Assembly (NCBI GenBank): GCA_016933965.1
Contig: JAFGTS010000031.1
Location: 1 to 58,068, forward strand
Direction of reading: 5' to 3'
Length of the DNA stretch: 58,068 nucleotides
Origin: Deltaproteobacteria bacterium
GTDB lineage: Bacteria; Desulfobacterota; Syntrophia; Syntrophales; UBA2210
Shown here: piece after piece, positions 50,713 through 58,068 of the stretch
How the letters are laid out: each line of letters begins with the position of its first letter
Position numbering within the stretch: position 1 is the stretch's first letter
The notes under the pieces: model-generated
The model's input: only the letters and a program-made list of their open reading frames with translations
What the model was told of the DNA's origin: nothing
Database searches by the model: none
Position numbers and translations under genes: made by a program

Positions 50713-51867
50713 TTATTCCGAAATAACGATGTTTCCGCTGTCGTCCACAACATAGAGATAAAAAGGAACACCTTCCCGGTCACCCTCGGCGGTGAACCCG
50801 ATGGGTCCCGTGATGCCGGGTACACCGTTCACGTCGTTTCTCAGGTAGTCAGCGAGGACCTTGGAATCGGTCGAGCCGGTCTTGTCGATCGCGTAAGCGA
50901 TGATGTTCAGGGCATCGGCAGCATAGATCGGCCAGGGGCTCGATGGGATTTCGCCGTATTTGTCCTTATAGGCCTTCAGGAATTCTTTCGCCTTGTCATA
51001 GGGGAGATCGGCCGGGAGGGGTTCGTTCGTCATATAACACCCCTTGGCATTGTCGATACCCGCGATCTTGGTGAACTCGTCATTGATCGCCGCGTTCCCT
51101 CCCACGAAGGGGCAGGTGATGCCGATTTCCCGAGCCTGGCTGACGAGAAGGGCCGCCTCGGCGTAATAACCGGTGAAGTACCACACATCAGGCTTCGATT
51201 CTCGAAGGTTCGTCAGCGACACATGGAAATCCTTCTCACCGGGCGTTATGGCGTCATAATATACGATCTCCACCGTTCCGGCGTCGATCATGGGCTGAAT
51301 CGCGCGCTTCGTGTCCTCGGCGAGACCTTTGCCGAAGGCCGTGTTGTCGTGCATGATGGCGATCTTCTTCGCGTTGAATTTCTTCGGTACATAGTCGGCG
51401 AAGAACTTGCCTTGCGAATCGTCCCGCCCGCAGGTGCGGAAGAAATATTCAAATCCCCTCTGTGTCAGGCGGACCGCCGTGACGCCGTAGCCGATATTCA
51501 CCTTTTTGAATTTTTCATAGATGTTCGATGCAGGTTCGCATATGGAGGAACCATAGGTTGATACGGCGGCCACCACATCTTTCTGACCTACCAGTTTCTG
51601 GGCCGCCAGGGCGCCCGTTTTCGGTTCGCCCGCATCATCGACCACCCTGAGCTCCACCATGCGACCTCCCAGGATGCCGCCCTTGTCATTGATGATCTGC
51701 GCGGCAATCTCGCATGACTGTTTTGCCATTTCGCCCTCGTAAGCCCAGGGGCCGGTGATCGGGCCCTGAAGCCCTATCACGACTGGTTTTCCGGCTGCCA
51801 TGCTGCTGAAGGGCAGACAAAAGCATACAAGTAAACATACCAGTAACACATTCCTGAACATTCTCAT
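50713..51867 (-). CDS. livK: Branched-chain amino acid ABC transporter, substrate-binding protein
   Basis: This 384-residue type-I periplasmic binding protein has a signal peptide (RNVLLVCLLVCFCLPFSSMA) and the Leu/Ile/Val-binding fold: KPVVIGLQGPITGPWAYEG, KGGILGGRMVELRVVDDAGE, GVTAVRLTQRGFEYFFRTCG. The ligand may be an amino acid, amide or aromatic acid. AAGGAG precedes the ATG. First gene of livKHMGF, with a near-consensus promoter upstream. Confidence 0.9.
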   Translation of the reverse strand: MRMFRNVLLVCLLVCFCLPFSSMAAGKPVVIGLQGPITGPWAYEGEMAKQSCEIAAQIINDKGGILGGRMVELRVVDDAGEPKTGALAAQKLVGQKDVVAAVSTYGSSICEPASNIYEKFKKVNIGYGVTAVRLTQRGFEYFFRTCGRDDSQGKFFADYVPKKFNAKKIAIMHDNTAFGKGLAEDTKRAIQPMIDAGTVEIVYYDAITPGEKDFHVSLTNLRESKPDVWYFTGYYAEAALLVSQAREIGITCPFVGGNAAINDEFTKIAGIDNAKGCYMTNEPLPADLPYDKAKEFLKAYKDKYGEIPSSPWPIYAADALNIIAYAIDKTGSTDSKVLADYLRNDVNGVPGITGPIGFTAEGDREGVPFYLYVVDDSGNIVISE

Positions 51868-51989
51868 CGGCGCCTCTCCTTTTTTGGTCTTTCGGGCTAG
51901 TGCCCTCTCTCAAATCCCTTTCAGAAGGGATATCCGCTTCGGCCTGCTTCCGTTCGATGCACCGTGGAAGGTGTGCCAAAAGCGCAGGA

Positions 51990-52018
51990 AGTATATGGAA
52001 GCAGTGAAGCTCTGTCAA
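51990..52018 (-). promoter_or_regulatory. Promoter of livKHMGF
   Basis: TTGACA (52018-52013), 17-base spacer, TATACT (51995-51990) on the minus strand. The leader of about 115 bases contains a small hairpin (ATCCCTT/AAGGGAT, about 51914-51931). Confidence 0.8.
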
Positions 52019-52061
52019 GAATAAAGTGGTTTCGCGAATTTCGGGATGTCCGGTTCCGCCG

Positions 52062-52991
52062 CTATGCCCCCGCCTTTTTGCCGCGGACGACGATCGGTGC
52101 CAGTTCGTCGTATTCGCGCTGTGTCTGCAGAGAAATGACCGCGATAATGACGAGTGCCCCCCCAAATATCTGGAGAGGCTCAAAGGTCTCTCCCAGAACC
52201 AGGTACGCGATGAGCGCCGCCGAAATGGGTTCCAGGGTGGCCGTTATGACGGCCCGGGTGGACCGGATGTGGTTTATTCCGGCAAGGTAGAGTCCGAAGG
52301 GGATGATCGTCCCGAAGAGGGTCACATAGAGGATCAATCCTCCCTGTTCGATCGTATATCCGGCCGTCAGGTGCCGCAGGGGGTTTCCGAAGAAGCTCAG
52401 CGAGAGAACGGCAAAGGCCACGGTATAAAAGATAACCGTCCATGGCGAGTACTTGTGCATTCCCCGTTCACCGAAGAGGGTATACCCGGCAAAGGCAAAG
52501 GCGGATGTAACCCCCCAGATGATGCCGAGACGGTTCATCTTCAGGAGGTCGATGTTGTAACCGCCCACTACGAGATAACAGCCGGAAAAGGCCAGGAGCA
52601 GGGCGAGGATCTTGATCACCGTGGGCCGTTCCTTCCAGAAGAGCATGGCATAGAGCGCCACCAGGAGCGGGGCGAGATACTGCAGGAGTATCGCAGCGGC
52701 AACCTGGATCCTGCTGATGGCGAAGAAATAGGATGACTGGACCAGTGCCGTGACGACGCCGCCCAGAAAGAGAAAATAGGGTATGTCACGCGGTTCTATC
52801 ACCAGAAGCCTTCGGTTGAAAAGGAGGAACACCACCAGCAGTATGATCGTTGCAAGAAATACGCGCAGATAGATCAAGGCGAAGGGAGGGACCCCCGAAT
52901 GGAACAGAAATTTCCCCGCCGTGCCCGATGATGCCCACATCAGGGCGGCCATGACGACAAGGAGATATCCCCGTGACGGATTATGCTGCAT
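52062..52991 (-). CDS. EamA/DMT-superfamily permease
   Basis: This protein of about 309 residues has ten hydrophobic segments in two EamA repeats. GYLLVVMAALMWASSGTAGK and AILLQYLAPLLVALYAMLFW are in the first, LAGINHIRSTRAVITATLEP in the second. Substrate unknown. I took ATG 52991; an in-frame GTG at 53006 adds 5 residues and neither has a clear ribosome-binding site. Not closely like the 35660-36565 permease. Confidence 0.85.
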   Translation of the reverse strand: MQHNPSRGYLLVVMAALMWASSGTAGKFLFHSGVPPFALIYLRVFLATIILLVVFLLFNRRLLVIEPRDIPYFLFLGGVVTALVQSSYFFAISRIQVAAAILLQYLAPLLVALYAMLFWKERPTVIKILALLLAFSGCYLVVGGYNIDLLKMNRLGIIWGVTSAFAFAGYTLFGERGMHKYSPWTVIFYTVAFAVLSLSFFGNPLRHLTAGYTIEQGGLILYVTLFGTIIPFGLYLAGINHIRSTRAVITATLEPISAALIAYLVLGETFEPLQIFGGALVIIAVISLQTQREYDELAPIVVRGKKAGA

Positions 52992-53071
52992 GTCTTCTGT
53001 TACCACACCGGCATTCGTTCTCGCTGCTTGATACGGTATCGGTGATATTTAATCAAGAGGGAAATGAAATG

Positions 53072-53110
53072 CTGAGTGCCTAGGTGCCTAAGTGCCTGAG
53101 TGCGGGATTC
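53072..53110. repeat. GAGTGCC tandem repeats
   Basis: TGAGTGCC-TAGGTGCC-TAAGTGCC-TGAGTGCG followed by GATTCGG is the same unit as at 36554-36580, between the EamA and lytS genes. Confidence 0.8.
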
Positions 53111-53216
53111 GGAAATCGTTATTCGTGAAACGGGGTTTTGTTTGTAGTTGCCCGATTCATCGGGCGTTTCTTGAAAGTGACAAAGTGAAGGGCATGAAAC
53201 GTTCTCGAATCCCGGA

Positions 53217-54926
53217 TCACGATTCCCGTTTTCCCCCGGCGGGTATTTTCAGGGACATTTTCGTGCCTGCTCCCTCGGTACTCTCGATGGTCAATTTTCC
53301 GTATTCGGGTCCATAGAGGAATGTCAGCCTCTGCTGAATATTGGCGAGGGCGATGCCGGATCCGCGATGAGCGGTGTCCGTGCCGTTCAAGATCATCTTC
53401 ACTGTTTCCCCGGACATGCCGATACCGGTGTCTTCAACGGTGATACGCAGGTCATCGCCGTCCCTGTCCGTTGTTATGGAAACCGTCCCACCCCGGTCAC
53501 GTCCTGACAGACCGTGTTTTATGGCGTTCTCAACGAGGGGCTGAAGGGTGAAGGGTGGGATGGACCAGGAACCGCTGTTGTGATGAAGAGAATAGATAAC
53601 GGTGATCCGTTCCCCGAATCGGGCCTTTTCAATTGTCAGGTAGGATCGAACGTTCTCCAGTTCCTCTTCGAGGCTGACAAGACCTGTCTCGCTGCTTTTA
53701 AAGGTTCCTCGGAAAAAGTTTCCCAGGTGAATTATCAGATCACGCGCTTTCTCCATGTCGCTGCGGCACAGCGAACTGATGGTGTTCAGGGCGTTGAAGA
53801 GAAAATGCGGGTTGATCTGGGCCTGTAGCGCCTTTATTTCCGCCTTGGTCAGAACCTGCGCCTGTTTCTGGATCTCTTCAAGCTCGAGCTGGGTTGAAAA
53901 GAGGTGGGCCAGCCCGATTGCCAGTTCCCTGTCTACCCTGGTGATGCGGCTCCCCGGTTCCTTGTAGAGCGTCAGCGTCCCTGCCACAACATCCTTTTTA
54001 CTGAGCGGAACAATGATTCCGCTGCAGGGATGGCGGTCCGGACCCGTTGGCCTGCCGTGCTTTTTTGCGCCGATCACCCGGTATGCACCGGTCTTGATAA
54101 CTTCCGCCGTCGGCGGGCTGAGTTCACCGGTACCAGCGGGCTTGTGCTCACCGACCGTTCCCCGGAAGGCGAGCGTTCCGTGGCGGTCCGTGATCGCCAC
54201 GCCGGCCACGTCGGCGATTCTGTGTATGATCTCGGCGGTCTCTTGTGCCGAACGCTCGTTCAGACCGGTTCTGAGGTGTCCCACTGTTTCGCGGGCGATC
54301 CGCAGGGCCTTCTGCGCCTGTTCCGCCCCGGCCTTTTCTTCTTCCCGGCGGATGATATTGATGACCTGAATGAAAATGGCCGTGCCCAACGCGTTCAGAA
54401 GCATCACGGGGAATGCGACGATCTGCACGACGGTCAGGGCATCCGTGAATGGTGTGCTCGTGCCGAGCACCAGCAGCATCTGAAGGGATTCACCGATGAT
54501 CGCCACGGCACCGGCGAGTTTCCAGTCGATGGCACGGCCACGCCGGTAATGAAATATCAGACCGGCCCCGATCCCTTCGATAAGTGTGGCGAAACCGCAG
54601 CCGAAAGCGGTGAATCCACCCAGCAGTAACCGGTACCCTCCGGCGATCAGGCCGGCCCCCAGTCCTACGAAAGGACCTCCCAGGAGCCCCGCCGTTATGA
54701 CCGCCATACCCCTGAAGTTAGCTATCGCTTCCATGACGTTTATTCCGGCGTTTGTCCCGATGACGCCAAAAACACCGAATATGAGGGTGATCAGGATCTT
54801 TTCATACGTATCGGCCCGCTTCTGTAGTATCTTCCTGAAGGCGCCGAGTTGCATCAACACAAAGCACGCCGTCACAATAAGACCGAAACGCTCAACAAGT
54901 GTGATGAACAGATCGAAGGCATTCAC
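53217..54926 (-). CDS. LytS-type sensor histidine kinase
   Basis: This 569-residue sensor has an N-terminal 5TM-LYT membrane domain (about 1-195; TNAGINVMEAIANFRGMAVI, then TAGLLGGPFVGLGAGLIAGG), a GAF-like region (about 215-350) and a His_kinase (LytS) domain with QINPHFLFNALNTI carrying the phospho-His. A HATPase domain follows with the N-box ENAIKHGL and GIGMSGE. The family responds to envelope, pyruvate or nutrient signals; which one is unknown. Its response regulator is 72 bases upstream. The last bases overlap a GATTCCCG micro-repeat. Confidence 0.92.
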   Translation of the reverse strand: MNAFDLFITLVERFGLIVTACFVLMQLGAFRKILQKRADTYEKILITLIFGVFGVIGTNAGINVMEAIANFRGMAVITAGLLGGPFVGLGAGLIAGGYRLLLGGFTAFGCGFATLIEGIGAGLIFHYRRGRAIDWKLAGAVAIIGESLQMLLVLGTSTPFTDALTVVQIVAFPVMLLNALGTAIFIQVINIIRREEEKAGAEQAQKALRIARETVGHLRTGLNERSAQETAEIIHRIADVAGVAITDRHGTLAFRGTVGEHKPAGTGELSPPTAEVIKTGAYRVIGAKKHGRPTGPDRHPCSGIIVPLSKKDVVAGTLTLYKEPGSRITRVDRELAIGLAHLFSTQLELEEIQKQAQVLTKAEIKALQAQINPHFLFNALNTISSLCRSDMEKARDLIIHLGNFFRGTFKSSETGLVSLEEELENVRSYLTIEKARFGERITVIYSLHHNSGSWSIPPFTLQPLVENAIKHGLSGRDRGGTVSITTDRDGDDLRITVEDTGIGMSGETVKMILNGTDTAHRGSGIALANIQQRLTFLYGPEYGKLTIESTEGAGTKMSLKIPAGGKRES

Positions 54927-54998
54927 ACCATCGACAGCCTTTCTTTTTCATGTTATTTCCGATGAAGAAGAACACCCCGATCAGGAAACCGATTCCCG

Positions 54999-55766
54999 TC
55001 AGAGATGTAATATCCGTTTCAGATGTTTCGCGTTGTTTCTGCTGACTTGGATTTCCGTGCCGTGGCTGTCTCCCATGGTCAGGAGATATTTGCCGTCAAA
55101 CCAGGGGATCAGCCCCCTGACATGGTTAAGGTTGACAAGGCATCCCCGGTGGACCCGGAGAAAATGCTCATCCTTCAAACGATTCTCAAGCTCATTGAGT
55201 GTCATGCCGCAGGAATATGATTCTTCCCATGTGCAGACCCTTATCTTACTGTCGGTGGTGCTGCAGAAAAAGACATCCACCGGTGGCAGGAGCAGGATCT
55301 TCCCTTTGTCGGCAACAGGTATTCTTACCAGTTTTTTTGATTCAAGCGTACCTTCAACCCGTTCGATGATCTCCTTCAGATCGGACAGGTCCAGTTTCTT
55401 TACCCGTGCCTCTTTGAGGCGTTGAACAGTTTCCGTAAGCCTTTCACGGGAAAAGGGTTTGAGAAGATAATCAACGGCCCTGATGTCGAATGCCTGAATG
55501 GCGTATTCGTCGTAGGCAGTGGCGAACACGATCGCCGGCGGGTCGGGAAAGGTCAGGATTTCCCGTGCCACGTCAAAGCCGCTGACAACGGGCATGCGAA
55601 TATCGAGAAAAACGACATCCGGTCTTGTTTTTTTCAACAATTCAAGCGCTTCCTTCCCGTTTTGCACGCAGGCGAGGATCTCGACATCGCCCATTTCCGA
55701 AAGAAGATGCAGCAACTCATCACGGGACGGGCGTTCATCGTCAGCGATAATGCAGCGTAGTATCAT
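54999..55766 (-). CDS. LytTR-type response regulator
   Basis: This 255-residue regulator has a receiver domain with acidic pocket ADDERP, phospho-acceptor Asp in VVFLDIRMPVVSG, and switch/Lys YLLKPFSRERL. A C-terminal LytTR DNA-binding domain follows (about 150-255; VHRGCLVNLNHVRGLIP). It pairs with the downstream LytS-type kinase. Typical targets are pyruvate transporters (BtsT/CstA) or murein genes, none of which is in the window. The neighbouring PorA-like gene is divergent and could be a target. Confidence 0.93.
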   Translation of the reverse strand: MILRCIIADDERPSRDELLHLLSEMGDVEILACVQNGKEALELLKKTRPDVVFLDIRMPVVSGFDVAREILTFPDPPAIVFATAYDEYAIQAFDIRAVDYLLKPFSRERLTETVQRLKEARVKKLDLSDLKEIIERVEGTLESKKLVRIPVADKGKILLLPPVDVFFCSTTDSKIRVCTWEESYSCGMTLNELENRLKDEHFLRVHRGCLVNLNHVRGLIPWFDGKYLLTMGDSHGTEIQVSRNNAKHLKRILHL

Positions 55767-56062
55767 AATACCTATGGTTCCCGGGGGTTTGTGGTGGGGT
55801 ATGTATCATGAAATGACCATTTCGTAAAGTATTGTTTTTCCTAGCTCATAGGGATCAAGATGACGGAAAGGAGCATGATTCGGCTTTTTTTGCACGGCAT
55901 TTGAAACGGCTGTTTCCACCGTTCAATCCGAAAAATGTGCATTTCACAGCCTTTCCTTTATTGCTTTAACAAATCTCGATACATGTCACCCCGCAGGTAT
56001 TTCCTCACTATGTTTTAACATTTTCAACGGATTGGAATCATATCCCGGGAGGTACAGAACCA
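55767..56062. promoter_or_regulatory. Divergent regulatory region, lytR / PorA-like gene
   Basis: Two inverted repeats stand out: GAAATG-AC-CATTTC (55810-55823), close to the lytR start, and GAAAC-GGCT-GTTTC (55913-55926), which fits the PsrA-type pattern GAAAC(N2-4)GTTTC. I could not locate a clear promoter on either strand. The rest holds nothing recognisable. Confidence 0.45.
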
Positions 56063-57238
56063 ATGGTACACGAATTGAACGTGAGCCAGGCGATATCCGA
56101 AGCGCTCCGCCTGGCCAGTGTGAGCATTATTTCCATGTGTTCCGTCACTCAGAGAACTGATCTTGTGGGAACGCTTTCCCATGGCTGTATGCAGAACAGA
56201 TTGCAGGCACGGTTACTGCCGGTGGAAAGTGTCCGTGGCGCCCTTGCCGTCTCGATGGAAGCTGCGCGGGCCGGGATTCGGTCGTTCGCAGTAACCTATA
56301 ACCGTGGCCTGTCATTGATGCGGGAGTATGCCCTCTGGTCATCGTCTGCTTCGCTTCCCCCGGTGGCGATCGAGATTGAGGGAGACGGGACCGCTTCCCT
56401 GGATATCTGGATCGAGCAACGGGAGCATCTTGTCCGGAAACATGTGAATTGGATACAGGTCCATTGTGAGACGGCCCAGGAAGTCCTCGACACGATACTT
56501 GTAGCATACCGAGTCCAGGAGACGGTCGGATTGCCCGTCATGATCGTCCTTGATGAATCATCTCTGGATCGTTTCCCTGAACCGGTGAACATTCCGTCTC
56601 AGAAATACGTTGACCGTTTCCTGCCGACCCTCATGAGAGAATATCGTCCCGTTATAAAAGAATCAGCACTCCTGCAATTTCGTCTGCTCCCCGGTGATTC
56701 CGGTGAATCGGGATCTCTCGTTGATGCATCCACGGAACGTGTGCTGGTTCGATTTGAGGAGATCGAAGAATATTTTATGAATGTTTTTCAAAGGTCCTAT
56801 GCTGCCGCGGAGGCGGTCAACTGTGATGACGCGGATATCATCCTGGTAACGGCGGGGATGACGGCCGACACGGCCCGCCGGGTCGTTGAAGCATTGCGGG
56901 CGAAAGGCGAAAAGGCGGGACTTCTCAGGGTCAGGCTCCTGCGTCCCTTTCCTGCTGACCTCATCCGCCGAACACTTGCGCCGGCACGGAAAGTCGCCGT
57001 CGTCGACCGGGACGCTTCTCTTGACGCACGGAACAGGATAATGAAGGAAGTTGACGCGGCTCTTCATGGTAACGTGCCCGTGCCTGCCGTTTTTCCCTAT
57101 GTTGCAGGGATCGGGGGTCGCACGGTGGGTGCCGGTGAACTTGAAGATATCTACTGGAGAACCAAGCGGGAAGATCAACCCGACGGTGAAGGTATCTGGC
57201 TTGATGCCCGCATGACATCAAAATGGAATTCAGTGTGA
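56063..57238 (+). CDS. Pyruvate:ferredoxin oxidoreductase alpha-like protein, orphan
   Basis: This 391-residue protein has the PorA layout: an N-terminal Pyr domain (ARLLPVESVRGALAVSMEAA, with the Glu that contacts the thiamine ring; FAVTYNRGLSLMREYALWS; VNWIQVHCETAQEVLDTILV) and the C-terminal domain (ADIILVTAGMTADTARRVVE). The usual YPITPST-like start is changed to MCSVTQRTD, so the substrate loop differs. No beta, gamma or delta subunits lie next to it; tRNA-Glu follows. It may serve another 2-oxoacid enzyme or be a relic still under selection. GGGAGG precedes the ATG. Confidence 0.75.
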   Translation: MVHELNVSQAISEALRLASVSIISMCSVTQRTDLVGTLSHGCMQNRLQARLLPVESVRGALAVSMEAARAGIRSFAVTYNRGLSLMREYALWSSSASLPPVAIEIEGDGTASLDIWIEQREHLVRKHVNWIQVHCETAQEVLDTILVAYRVQETVGLPVMIVLDESSLDRFPEPVNIPSQKYVDRFLPTLMREYRPVIKESALLQFRLLPGDSGESGSLVDASTERVLVRFEEIEEYFMNVFQRSYAAAEAVNCDDADIILVTAGMTADTARRVVEALRAKGEKAGLLRVRLLRPFPADLIRRTLAPARKVAVVDRDASLDARNRIMKEVDAALHGNVPVPAVFPYVAGIGGRTVGAGELEDIYWRTKREDQPDGEGIWLDARMTSKWNSV

Positions 57239-57304
57239 AAAGCCGGTAAAAATATGAAGAAATATGGGCGTGAAACCGTTGCCCTGTCCGCGGCCATTTT
57301 ATCC

Positions 57305-57334
57305 TTGACAGACAAAAAGGGAACGGGATATAAG
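57305..57334 (+). promoter_or_regulatory. Promoter of tRNA-Glu
   Basis: TTGACA (57305-57310), 18-base spacer, TATAAG (57329-57334). The predicted start is about 20 bases before the mature tRNA. Confidence 0.65.
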
Positions 57335-57362
57335 TCGCAGTTCATAACGAGCGGCCATCTCC

Positions 57363-57438
<76 letters not shown>

Positions 57439-57445
57439 GAATACC

Positions 57446-57479
57446 ATCAGGGGGTTAGGCGAAAAGCCAACCCCCTGAT
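57446..57479 (+). terminator. Terminator-like hairpin after tRNA-Glu
   Basis: ATCAGGGGGTT(A)GGC pairs with GCCAACCCCCTGAT around a GAAAA loop (57446-57479), one bulged A. The following T content is low. Confidence 0.65.
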
Positions 57480-57679
57480 TGCTTCTGAAAAAGTATTTTT
57501 CCACACTATACCCCACAAAGCCAGTAGAAATAAAAGACCCACAGATATTCGGTAATTGACAAACACCCCTAAAAGTGCTTTTTATCAGAGCGTTACAAGG
57601 GGGGTAATTCCACGTTTCAATAGTGCATGACGGATTGCGTCAGCAATAAGTTCATTCGCTTCACGGGGCAGGGGGGCTC
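57480..57679. other. Non-coding stretch between tRNA-Glu and integrase relic
   Basis: No gene on the plus strand. On the minus strand an unstarted frame ends at about 57587 with a short Leu/Ile/Ala-rich tail (about 30 residues) that could be another gene remnant, but it cannot be identified. Confidence 0.35.
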
Positions 57680-57864
57680 ATGAAGGGATTGAAAGAGCCG
57701 TTGCCACTTCCTCACTCTTTTGCGACACATCTGCTCGAGAGCGGTTACGATATCAGAACGATACAAGAACTTCTTGGTCACAAAGACATAAAAACGACCA
57801 TGATCTATACCATTTGTTTAATCAGGGACCAAGGGGAGTGCGAAGTCCCGCAGACACACTTTAA
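57680..57864 (+). pseudogene. intI: C-terminal remnant of an integron-type tyrosine recombinase
   Basis: [20 protein letters not shown] and [14 protein letters not shown] match the C-terminus of integron integrases, including the active-site Tyr. The N-terminal part is gone. The catalytic H-x-x-R box (normally HTLRHSF) reads LPLPHSF, losing both His and Arg. After MIYT one C is missing near 57811: restoring it gives [16 protein letters not shown], the integron-integrase tail, ending at TAA 57862-57864. Three independent lesions make it a dead gene. Confidence 0.85.
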
Positions 57865-57868
57865 AATA

Positions 57869-57929
57869 TTAGGTGTAGGGGATATTATACAGTTTCTGTA
57901 TAACACCCGGCTGAAGCGGAGCGTTAGGT
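57869..57929 (+). repeat. attC-like site after the integrase relic
   Basis: CGGCTGAA (57908-57915), five bases, then GCGTTAGGT (57921-57929) match the right half of integron attC sites (L' box, 5-base spacer, R' box GTTRRRY). A second TTAGGT lies 55 bases earlier (57869-57874). Between them the perfect hairpin TTATACAG-TTT-CTGTATAA (57885-57903) replaces the usual left half. A complete canonical R''-L'' half is not visible, so this is a partial or degraded site. Confidence 0.5.
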
Positions 57930-57970
57930 AGTGACCGAATATATTCACACCCGTAAGGAGATTTTCTGCA

Positions 57971-58068
57971 ATGGACATTCTACGGATCTTCAACATCACC
58001 GAAAGTGCTCACCGCATCCATAACCCGTTCACACCCGAAAAGCTCGCCACTCTCGGCGCGGCGCTGCG
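57971..58068 (+). CDS. Start of a possible cassette gene (methyltransferase-like), cut by window edge
   Basis: AAGGAG at 57955-57960 is followed 10 bases later by ATG 57971 and 32 open codons to the window edge, beginning MDILRIFNITESAHRIHNPF and continuing TPEKLATLGAAL. I recall this N-terminus from class I SAM-dependent methyltransferases, but the SAM motif lies outside the window. It starts 41 bases after the attC-like R' box, the usual place for the first cassette gene. The function call is tentative. Confidence 0.55.
   Translation, partial: MDILRIFNITESAHRIHNPFTPEKLATLGAAL

Overview
The window is a GC-rich stretch of bacterial chromosome. It looks like an anaerobic or syntrophic Desulfobacterota (Deltaproteobacteria) genome, possibly related to Syntrophales. 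That is an inference from gene content: many CoA ligases, two ADP-forming ligase modules, acyl-CoA dehydrogenases, a FadR close to the enterobacterial protein, an AmmeMemoRadiSam-type radical SAM enzyme, and short G+C-rich intergenic repeats. No marker in the window fixes the taxonomy. There is no prophage, CRISPR array or intact insertion sequence. The only mobile-element trace is a decayed integron-type integrase at the right edge.

Layout. 1-2.5 kb: AI-2E family permease (cut by the window edge), a DUF21/CBS membrane protein and tRNA-Arg(CCT). 2.5-8.7 kb: housekeeping minus-strand operon smc-ftsY-phosphatase-glutamate formimidoyltransferase. 8.9-16 kb: acyl-CoA ligases (one AMP-forming, two ADP-forming modules) and a classical thiolase. 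16.3-16.9 kb: truncated acyl-CoA dehydrogenase. 17-29 kb: a plus-strand catabolic cluster with acyl-CoA synthetase, SDR, CrtI-like FAD oxidoreductase, HpaB/4-hydroxybutyryl-CoA-dehydratase-fold protein, Ltp2-like thiolase-fold protein, DUF35 zinc-ribbon/OB protein, MaoC hydratase, two paired acyl-CoA dehydrogenases, a TetR regulator with a small coupled leader ORF, and a second SDR. 29-34 kb: CDF-like transporter, AmrS-like radical SAM enzyme, methyltransferase, moaA, PilZ protein. 34-43 kb: DUF4139 protein, EamA permease, then fadR - alkyl-DHAP-synthase-like flavoprotein - GlpD-like dehydrogenase - FGGY kinase, and a membrane-anchored metallopeptidase. 43.5-47 kb: proVWX glycine-betaine transporter. 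47-52 kb: livKHMGF transporter. 52-57 kb: EamA permease, LytS/LytR-type two-component system and an orphan PorA-like subunit. 57.3-58 kb: tRNA-Glu(TTC), integron-integrase relic, attC-like end and the start of a possible cassette gene.

How the genes work together. The most distinctive region is 17-29 kb. Its order of thiolase-fold protein without the nucleophilic Cys, DUF35 partner, MaoC hydratase and two complementary, individually degenerate acyl-CoA dehydrogenases is that of the retro-aldol side-chain cleavage module of steroid catabolism (ChsE1/E2, ChsH1/H2, Ltp2). Here it is combined with an HpaB-family protein that has lost the Fe-S cysteines and a CrtI-like flavoprotein. The cluster therefore probably degrades a branched or cyclic CoA-thioester of unknown identity rather than plain fatty acids. 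The second distinctive module is fadR-ADPS-GlpD-FGGY, a candidate route from glycerol to alkyl-DHAP for ether lipids under acyl-CoA control.
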